NCBI GenBank assembly: GCA_012845835.1
Contig: JABAKD010000016.1
Span: 1,854,359 to 1,918,358, forward strand
Origin: Undaria pinnatifida
Taxonomy: Eukaryota > Sar > Phaeophyceae > Laminariales > Alariaceae
Length of the DNA stretch: 64,000 nt
Direction: 5' to 3'
The notes under the pieces are model-generated. The model was not told the DNA's origin and did not search any database. It worked only from the letters and a program-made list of their open reading frames with translations. The stretch's first letter is position 1. Each line of letters opens with the position of its first letter. Shown here piece by piece: positions 57,420 through 64,000 of the stretch. Position numbers and translations under genes: made by a program.

Positions 57420-57865
57420 TCCGACGGTTTTTTTGGGTGAAAGCTTTTTGACACGTGCCACGATAGATAGAGAGGTGCACCACTTTTTTTGTTTTAAGGT
57501 TCCTCAGTTTGGGCCCTTAAGACATGTCCCTCCCAAAAAGAGATTTGAAAGGAGAATTAAATTGCCACCGGGTGGGCTGCGAAAGCAACTGAGTTAAATC
57601 GACACACGGCGCGTACCGTATGAAAATACGTGGAAGTGTGGTGAGCTAAAGCTTTATTTTTCCTCATCCATCGGAGGATGAAGAAAAAAAAGAAAAAAAA
57701 AAGCCACCGGGGGTGAAGAATCCCATGGCGTCGGTACACTCGACGAGATTCGCGCGAAAAAAAAAAATGGCCCATTTCCGACGATTTGGGGTTAAGGATC
57801 CCCGTCATTCAGAAAAAAAAACGCCAAAAAAGGGTATACCCCTATCGAAGCACGCGTCCCCTCAC
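57420..57865 (+). mobile_element. Family C MITE split by SINE-2
   Basis: GAGGTGCACCACTTTTTTTG, CCTTAAGACATGTCCCTCCC and TTGCCACCGGGTG lead into the SINE-2 at 57573-57702. Family C then resumes with GAAGAATCCCATGGCG, AAGGATCCCCGTCATTCAGA and GTATACCCCTATCGAAGCAC. Confidence 0.65.
57573..57702 (+). mobile_element. SINE-2 retroposon with target-site duplication
   Basis: 130 bp from GGGCTGCGAAAGCAACTGAG to an A-rich tail. Key blocks are AAATCGACACACGGCGCGTA, ATGAAAATACGTGGAAGTGT, AAAGCTTTATTTTTC and CATCGGAGGATGAAG. It is flanked by direct 9-bp duplications GCCACCGGG (57564-57572 and 57703-57711) within a family C MITE. Confidence 0.75.
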
Positions 57866-58002
57866 TAACACTGGAAACCCCTTTGGGGGGGGGAAGTTAA
57901 TTGAATTTAGTGTAGGGAGGGATTTTGGGGGGGCTCTAATAGAGGGGTTAAGGAACGCACCGTGTGGTTCACAAAAAATAAAATAAAATAGCCTAAAAAG
58001 CA

Positions 58003-58151
58003 CTACACCTCGCTATCGTCAACACTCGTCCAAATGGCGTGCATGTGCGCCATCGCCTGCCTGAATGAGAGGAACTCCCCGCCCCCCTTTCTTGTCTCAA
58101 GAAGGCATTGTTGGGCGGACAGCACGCCATCTCTTACCGGCACAGCATCAT
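58003..58151 (-). CDS. 3'-terminal exon of an unidentified minus-strand gene
   Basis: A good acceptor (polypyrimidine stretch, then TAG at 58152-58154) opens a frame of 48 codons plus TAG at 58003-58005. It starts after two bases of a split codon. The peptide (DAVPVRDGVLSAQQ..., GGGEFLSFRQAMAHMHAIW, ending TSVDDSEV) is well-balanced and amphipathic, unlike the repeat-derived frames around it. It is surrounded on both sides by MITE copies. Upstream exons should lie at higher coordinates, possibly beyond the window. I do not recognise the family. Confidence 0.4.
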
Positions 58152-58384
58152 CTACAAGAGAAAGAAAGGATTTTCGTTTCTGTGTCTAGGTCGTGGGATT
58201 CGTTGTCGAGTTGAGAATTAGCGCTACGTTGAGGGGTGTGGCAGGAAGTTTCTGAGCTCCTGACGGGAGGAGCTCAATATCTCACACAAAAAGCATGGCT
58301 TCGAAGACATTCGTTCGCTCAACAACGGGCTAACATTTATGTGCGCTCTACTAGTAGTCCTAAAAACAAGCAAAATGTCTTCGT

Positions 58385-58705
58385 AAAGACGCGTGCTACG
58401 ATAGAAGTGCACACCACTGATTTTCTGGATCGTGTGTTCCTCAATCTTGGAGCTTTAAGACCTACCAGGTACCTCTTCTTCCCAAAAACCGATTGGGAGA
58501 GAGAAACAAAAAAACAAACAAACTGCTACGTTCACCTGACGAAAAACCCCACGGCCTCTAGCTAGGTACACAACACGAACACGAGAATCACGCAACAAAA
58601 ATTAAGGGGGCGTATTTTCCGACGATTTTGGGTTAAGGAGCCCCGTCATTCAGAAAATATTTTCGCCAAAAAACGGTATACCTCTACACCGTAGCACGCG
58701 TCCAA
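58385..58705 (+). mobile_element. Family C MITE copy
   Basis: TGCTACGATAGAAGTGCACA at the left, GACGAAAAACCCCACGGCCT in the middle, GGAGCCCCGTCATTCAG, then GGTATACCTCTACACCGTAG at the right. The ends are inverted. Confidence 0.65.
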
Positions 58706-58824
58706 AATTTATCATGCTAATGATCGACATTTTCCACAATTTGATAAACATTGGGCCAAAAACGTTCCACCTTTTTTGCCGCGTGGGATGACTTTTTGAG
58801 TGCGTACAATTTTTTTTTCACCAC

Positions 58825-59145
58825 GTTACGTGCTACGTACGTGACGGTAGAAGAACTGCAATAACGATTTTTTTTTTTGCAATAACGATTTTTTTTTCTC
58901 GGAGGTTTCCTCTAGTTTGAAAAGCTGATTTTTTTTTTGGAAGAAAACTAAAACTGCTACATACATGATACGAAAACACCGGACGAAAAATCTCATGGTA
59001 CAACTGTAGGAGGTATACAACGCAAATCATGGCAAAAAAAAAAATCCCATATTTGACGATTTTGGGTCAAGGAGCCCCGTCATCCCGAAACCATTTTCGC
59101 CAAAAAACGGTATACCTCTATCGTTACACGTACGTGTCTCACTGT
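58825..59145 (+). mobile_element. Family C MITE copy
   Basis: TACGTGCTACGTACGTGACG left end, GGACGAAAAATCTCATGGTA, GGAGCCCCGTCATCCCG and GGTATACCTCTATCGTTACA right end. A short stretch AATAACGATTTTTTTT is duplicated inside. Confidence 0.6.
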
Positions 59146-59219
59146 CCTTACTAAAAGTCTTCTTTTGGGGGGAGGGGGGTGAGGTGGGGACACAGCCTAC
59201 GGTAAAGAGGGTGCAACAT

Positions 59220-59400
59220 TTTTTTTTTTTCTAATACTCTAATCCTCACTTCTTGCAAAAAAAAAAAACGGTGAAAAAAAACAACGAAATACCGACGGTA
59301 TTATTGGGTTAAGGAGCCCCCCGTGTTGTTCAACAAAAAGAAGAGGAAAAAAGAAGCTACTGCTGTCGTAGCAGGCGTCCTGGAGAGCTCCTCAAGTTAT
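59220..59400 (+). mobile_element. Family C MITE remnant
   Basis: CCGACGGTATTATTGGGTTA and AGGAGCCCCCCGTG, then a decayed right end near GTCGTAGCAGGCGTCC. Confidence 0.4.
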
Positions 59401-59760
59401 CACCCTGCCCCTCAGAAAAGAAAAAGGGTGAACGGGGGGGGGGGGGGAGTCTCAAGTGAGCCGCGGTCGGAAATATATATATATATATATATTCCCCATT
59501 TTCATAATCCACACATTGCATTCGGGCACCCCTCCACCAAGAAGAGCGAGTAGTCCTCTGGAGGCATGTACGACACGGGGACAAAATCTGCCCCGTCTGC
59601 CCGTGGAAAGAGGCGTCGGCGCCCTATTCCCACCGTAGTGTGCCTCGCTCATGAAAGCGCAATGACGACAGCGCCGTGGAGGCGCCCCGTGGGAACACAT
59701 CACGGAAATAAATTTGTCACGGTGCCTTCACGAAGCCAGGCACACGCTGCACGACTGATT

Positions 59761-59992
59761 CTACGATACACCCCCCCCCAAACCAGCGATTTTCTTCAAC
59801 GAACTTTTCATGGTCATGGTTCATGGCTGCTCGACACAAGGAAGGATACAATTGAAAACAACGTATCCACACATTTTCTTGTGCGCAAAGGCTCATCGAT
59901 CGATGACGTCGGGGTGTCGAGGGACACCGTATTTCGGGAGATACGACCGGGAGCGCTGGTTGTGAAACCGCCGATTTCGTTCAAGAAAAGTT

Positions 59993-60036
<44 letters not shown>

Positions 60037-60053
60037 CGGGGGGCTACCACCGT
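59761..60053 (+). mobile_element. Family H MITE with expanded G run
   Basis: CTACGATACACCCCCCCCC left end, body GCTCGACACAAGGAAGGATA and GATGACGTCGGGGTGTCGAG, and right end CTACCACCGTAG. A run of about 40 G (59994-60040, one C near its end) precedes the right end. Confidence 0.65.
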
Positions 60054-60089
60054 AGAACGACTCGCAAGCAGCATTTCTTTTCTACGGCG

Positions 60090-60345
60090 CCTCACTTCAG
60101 GAGTTGTATACCCCTCTGAGGACGCGTTCGACGATAGAGGTATACCTTTTTTTGGCATTTTTGTTTTCTGAATGACGAGCATTCTGCTTGGCCCAAAATC
60201 GAAACGAACAAAAAAAAAAAACAGGATAATAACATACCGGGTATGTTTTTTTGCATGATTTCGTTTGTAAACCCTATCTAGAAATGTGAGATTTTTTACA
60301 CCCACAGTTGTTTCACGCAGCAGCTTTGTTTTCTTCTCCAAATCA
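60090..60345 (-). mobile_element. Family C MITE copy adjoining family H
   Basis: GACGATAGAGGTATACCTTT, TTTCTGAATGACGAGCATTC, GCATGATTTCGTTTG and TCCAAATCAGTTTTCGGGAT match reverse family C order. The right end grades into decayed sequence up to about 60720, where GTGCTGCACCTCTGTCATCG resembles a family C end. Confidence 0.5.
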
Positions 60346-60467
60346 GTTTTCGGGATATGGTGTTGAGATACGGCCTCGAAAGGCCTGTAATTATCCGAAT
60401 TGAGAAAATTTGGATGGGTTTCGTATGATAAGATTGGCGTTTTATATTCGGGATAGTCAGGAAATAG

Positions 60468-60489
60468 ATCGGAGGCACGTGCCTCCGAT
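60468..60489. repeat. Perfect 22-bp palindrome
   Basis: ATCGGAGGCAC at 60468-60478 is followed directly by its inverse GTGCCTCCGAT at 60479-60489. The centre contains the E-box CACGTG. Confidence 0.8.
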
Positions 60490-60724
60490 TCTCAGAAGCC
60501 ATCCGGGGCTCCGGTGGAATCGAATAAAGCTACGTCTCTACGAAGGCTAAGAAAGTGAGTACTCTCCGAGAACCTGCTCAGTCGACAGACCTGCAGGGGA
60601 CACTCTGTCTGTGTCCCCGACCAATACTCTTACAATGGTGTGTCTTAAGCTCGTAAGGGGAGGAATCTCTGCAGAAAAAAAAGTGCTGCACCTCTGTCAT
60701 CGTAGCATCGCACCCCTCACCTCA

Positions 60725-60780
60725 GGAGTTCCATATACCCCTCTGCCCATACCCCTCTGCTCAGAGGGGTATAGAACTCC
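60725..60780. repeat. Hairpin of two inverted family C-like ends
   Basis: GGAGTTCCATATACCCCTCT (60725-60744) is inverted at 60762-60780 (CAGAGGGGTATAGAACTCC), with a third CATACCCCTCTG in the loop. Confidence 0.65.
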
Positions 60781-61024
60781 TCAAGTAAGGCATGTTTTTT
60801 TTTTGGGGGGGGGAGGGGCGGGCGGGGGAGAGATGCAACCAACTGAATAAACGCATTACCTAATGACAATACAAAGCGTTTATTCTATCGGGAAACGACT
60901 ATATGACGTTCTCAAAGATTGTGGGTTAAGGAGCTCCATCAAATTCGGAAGGCGTTTATAGTTTAGAGAAAAAAAAAGTGCTATACCCCTCTAGCGTAGC
61001 ACCCCCCCGCTTTCGTGTAGTAGT

Positions 61025-61890
61025 TCCGTGGTGCTTCCGTGGCGCTTTCATGGTGCGTTCATTGGCGTTTTCAAGGTGCGCTCAAATGGGATTTCACGGC
61101 GCTTCCATGGTGCTGCCTGTCGTGGTGCTTGTCATGAACTTTCATGGTGCTTTCACGGTCTCTCGTGGGTTCATGGTGCGCTCGTGGGGTTTTCGTCGGG
61201 CTTTCGTGGTACGTTCATCTTGATTTTCGTGCTTCTTTTATCGTTGCTCTCGTGGACTTTTGTGGTGCTTCTACGATGCTTTGATGTTCCTTTCATGAAC
61301 TTTCATGGGGCTTTGACGGTCTCCCATATGTGGTGCCTTTATGGGGAGTTGTGTGCTTCGTGGTGGTTTCATAGAGCCTTCTATGGACGTGCCAGCGCGC
61401 TTCCATGCGGCTTTCATGATGCCTTGACGGCGCTTTCGTGATCAACAATGGAGCGTTCACGGATTTTCGTATGGTAGCTTCATGGCGCTTTCACAAAAGT
61501 CCAATGTTGCTTTCACGATCCTCCATTTAGTACTTTCGTGGAGGTGCATGCGCGCTTTATGGTGATTTCCTGCGGCTTACGTGGAGGTGTGTGTGCTTTC
61601 ATGGAGTTTTCATGTTGCCTTCACGGTGCTTCCATGGTGCTTCCATGGTGCTTCCATGGTGCTTCCATAAAGCTTCCATGATACTTCCATGGTGCTTCCA
61701 TGGTGCTTCCATGGTTGCTTCCATGGTGCTTCCATGGTGCGTTCATGATGCTTTCACGAAACGGGCCGGGGGCCTCGTATCCGTATCATGGTGCTTTCAT
61801 GGAGGGGTCCACGAAAGTTTCGTGATGTTGCCCCATAAATGGAAGTCTTTCATGGGATTGACACGGCACGTTCATGGGGCTTTCATGTAC
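61025..61890 (+). repeat. Minisatellite of CTTCCATGGTG-like units
   Basis: Dozens of imperfect 9-18 bp units built on TTTCATGGTGC/TTCCATGGTGC, most regular at 61620-61740. It keeps one frame open for up to about 137 codons, but the peptide is repeat-derived (FHGAF, SMVLPWC). Confidence 0.85.
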
Positions 61891-62460
61891 TTTTCCCCAC
61901 AACATGATAAGGAATACCCGTACCCATAAATAAAAACAACACCTGCCGAAACACATACCCAACCCCCAGCCCCAAGACCAGACCTGATGAGGGGAAATGC
62001 GACGTACCCTGACATGTACATGGATGGTCGTGTTTGGTTTCTCATATTTTCTTTCTCGTTTCCCGGTCCGACGCCCTTGGTTCATCCTTTGTCCGCGCCC
62101 TCCGTTGCGACGCGGGTACAACTGACTTGTTAAAAATCCAACTTTGGCAAACTTCGAACGCACGAAACATCAAGCAGCGCGATGTGAACGCACACGATTG
62201 CACACTGCTGTGTTCTCGCCCCTGCCCGAACCAGCGGAAAAAAATGGTCTGTTCTCGGCCCCCCGCCCCCCCTGGGTTGCTCCCCTATCTCCCTCTTCTT
62301 GCCTAAACGAAACCTTTTGTGTCCCCGGCAACCTGCCCAACAACGCTACCCGCTTCCTCCCCCCCTCGCCGATCTCGCAGTCGTGCATACACAAACAACA
62401 CAAATAATTATACTTCGAAGTAGCGGGAGTGAACCCGTGCAGTTTCAGCACCGGCTGTTC
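61891..62460. other. Intergenic, no supported gene
   Basis: Mixed sequence with C-rich patches at 62258-62290. No splice-supported frame is recognised. Confidence 0.3.
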
Positions 62461-62469
62461 CACGTATTG

Positions 62470-62785
62470 TACACACGCAAAACAAACAAAAAAAACAAAA
62501 AAACATGTAAAACACACAAGAAAAAACACGTGCAAACAAAAAGCACATGAAGAGCAAAACAAAAACAGAAACGTGAAAAAACAAAAACCACAACGCAGAG
62601 CAAAAACAAGCATGCAACACAAAAAAACACAAAAAACACATGAACAGCAAAACAAAAACATGCAAAAACACAAGAAGAAAACATGCAAAACACACACACA
62701 AAAAAAACATGCAAAGACAACAAAAACACATGCATAAGCAACAACAAAAAAAACATGCACAGCAAAAACAGGCTAATAATTCCAA
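62470..62785 (+). repeat. AAACA-rich low-complexity DNA
   Basis: AAAACAAACAAAAAAAACAA and CATGCAAAAACACAAGAAG-like units. Long Lys/His/Thr or Phe/Cys/Val frames here are composition artefacts. Confidence 0.85.
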
Positions 62786-63239
62786 ACAAAAAGAGAGCTT
62801 CTCTAGAGCCTATATTGACGAGAGCTATCAAGTTGAAAGAAATGCTGCGACCCCGAGCAAAACGCAGGCTTCATAAGGGTCCCTCCCGGTGCGCGTTCCA
62901 TAGCATGCAGCAGTATTACTGTAGCTGCAGGCGCACACAAAACCCACCCTAATAGCCCACCCCCCCCCCCCGGCTGCGCCATCGCTGCAGCACTGGGGTG
63001 CGCGACGCCACCATCACCTTTCTTCCCATATGCGTATGACATGCACGCACGCACGCACATACAAACACAAAATCGAAACCGCACCAATCCGTGAAAGCTC
63101 CAAAGGGAATTTTCACCTCCCTAAAACGACCCCGTCAAAACAGCGCCTTCCATGCCCGTGGTACCGGTGGCGTTTTTTTTCATGATGCGTCCCCCTAAAA
63201 AAATCGATAGTTTTCCTGCAAACGCGAACAACGCCAAAG

Positions 63240-63335
63240 CGCCACTCTCTCCCTCCCCCCCTCCCCCCCCCCCCCCCATCCTGCCCCACTCCAGCCACCC
63301 CCTGCCACCCCGTCCCTCCCTCCCTCCCCGACTGC
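63240..63335 (+). repeat. C-rich tract
   Basis: CCCTCCCCCCCTCCCCCCC and CCGTCCCTCCCTCCCTCCCC. If a minus-strand gene lies here, this would be a purine-rich intron start, as in POR and TLDc. Confidence 0.6.
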
Positions 63336-63426
63336 CGCCACGTTTTGTTGTAACAACCAAACCTGCCGAACAGGGCTTACTACTATTGTCGTGATCAAAA
63401 CTGGGCGACCGTCCTCGTCGTTTTGT

Positions 63427-63620
63427 CAAGTTACCTCCGCAAGGGGGGAAAAACGAAAAATACACACAAATTGTGGGCGCTCTCCTGCGCTTTCTTTCTC
63501 TTTCGCTGGTATACCCTGGTGGCAGAGAGCCAACTGCGAACTCTCCAACTTTCCCGTGGTGGCCTCCTGCCCCCGTGCAGTTGGCCTGGCCCAGATGTCC
63601 CACCAAAAACCCCACACCAT
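63427..63620 (-). other. Possible coding exon(s), unidentified
   Basis: On the minus strand a possible acceptor is followed by a frame reading GQANCTGAGGHHGKVGEF and a possible donor near 63430. Two other frames are also open here, so the reading frame is not decided. It might belong to the same minus-strand gene as the exon at 58003-58151. This is weak evidence. Confidence 0.15.
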
Positions 63621-63639
63621 CATGGTGGCGTAACCTCTC

Positions 63640-64000
63640 TTCTGATGTACGATAAGGTTAAGCCATACCCCGCGCATATCAGGCGTCCGCTGCTGAACCA
63701 TTGTAAGGGTTTCGCTCTTGCGGGTACAAACAGCGACCCCGTGGCAGCCCTTCGTTTTTCCGGGTCAAGTTTGAGCTTGACCATCAGTTTGTCCCGTCAC
63801 CGTCATCATCTGGTGTCTCTCATCAACACGCCAGAGCGAATAGCGTGAATGTAACCCCCGCCCCCTCCCCATGGCAACTCTATGAGAGACCACCATCATC
63901 GCCATAATGGATAACAGCATTTACCAGCTTTCTCTGGCTAATGCCGTGTATAACCATTCGTAGCGCTCGAAGCATCAGGTGCGGTCATCGCGCCGGCTGG
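63640..64000. other. Unassigned right edge
   Basis: Sequence of even composition with no repeats seen elsewhere in the window. Several frames look protein-like on both strands, but none shows a recognised domain or splice support. Confidence 0.2.

Noticed and set aside
61028-61441. 137-codon frame with repeated FHGAF-like motifs
   Set aside because: It is generated by the CTTCCATGGTG-like minisatellite.
62408-62831. Cys/Phe/Val-rich membrane-like protein on the minus strand
   Set aside because: Composition artefact of AAACA-rich DNA; no splice or domain support.

Overview
This window reads as nuclear DNA of a photosynthetic stramenopile, most likely a brown alga. The reasons are split genes with consensus GT-AG introns, introns of 0.1 to more than 7 kb, mostly repeat-derived intergenic DNA, and two predicted preproteins that start with a signal peptide followed by a plastid-import motif of the ASAFxP type (VVA-FVGP and GTS-FVGP). 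The species assignment is an inference; no database search was possible.

Five genes can be assembled exon by exon with matching intron phases. (1) A nucleoredoxin-like thioredoxin-fold gene on the minus strand (start 11186, exons 11074-11186 and 10356-10523; the rest was not found). (2) Divergent from it, a dithiol glutaredoxin on the plus strand (11504-15813, four exons, 170 aa, CPYC site) with an organelle-type N-terminal extension. (3) A TLDc-domain gene on the plus strand (20955-32741, six exons, 266 aa), whose first exon encodes a plastid-type leader. (4) Light-dependent protochlorophyllide oxidoreductase on the minus strand (45821 down to 37966, six exons, 399 aa, plastid leader). (5) Head-to-head with it, proteasome assembly chaperone 2 on the plus strand (46095-55498, eight exons, 332 aa). 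A terminal exon of a sixth, unidentified minus-strand gene lies at 58003-58151. The genes are not an operon. Two pairs are divergent with short start-to-start gaps (317 and 273 bp), which suggests shared promoters. Two neighbours (glutaredoxin and nucleoredoxin-like) are both thiol-redox proteins.

Layout: 1-10.3 kb is repeats, including a 1,776-bp DNA transposon with perfect terminal inverted repeats (7682-9457) and a satellite-like block (4.39-5.57 kb). 10.3-15.8 kb holds the redox pair. 15.8-20.9 kb is repeats. 20.95-32.7 kb is the TLDc gene, with a 3.75-kb foldback-like element in its 7.4-kb first intron. 32.7-37.9 kb is low-complexity and minisatellite DNA. 38-55.5 kb is the POR/PAC2 pair, with SINEs and nested MITEs in the introns. 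55.5-61 kb is a dense cluster of one MITE family. 61-64 kb is a minisatellite and low-complexity DNA.

I recognise at least eight dispersed repeat families: two SINE-like retroposons (one with a tRNA-like head, one with target-site duplications), two TA-flanked TIR elements, three MITE-like families and the foldback element. Nesting of these gives relative insertion ages. No CRISPR array, rRNA gene or confident functional tRNA gene was seen.
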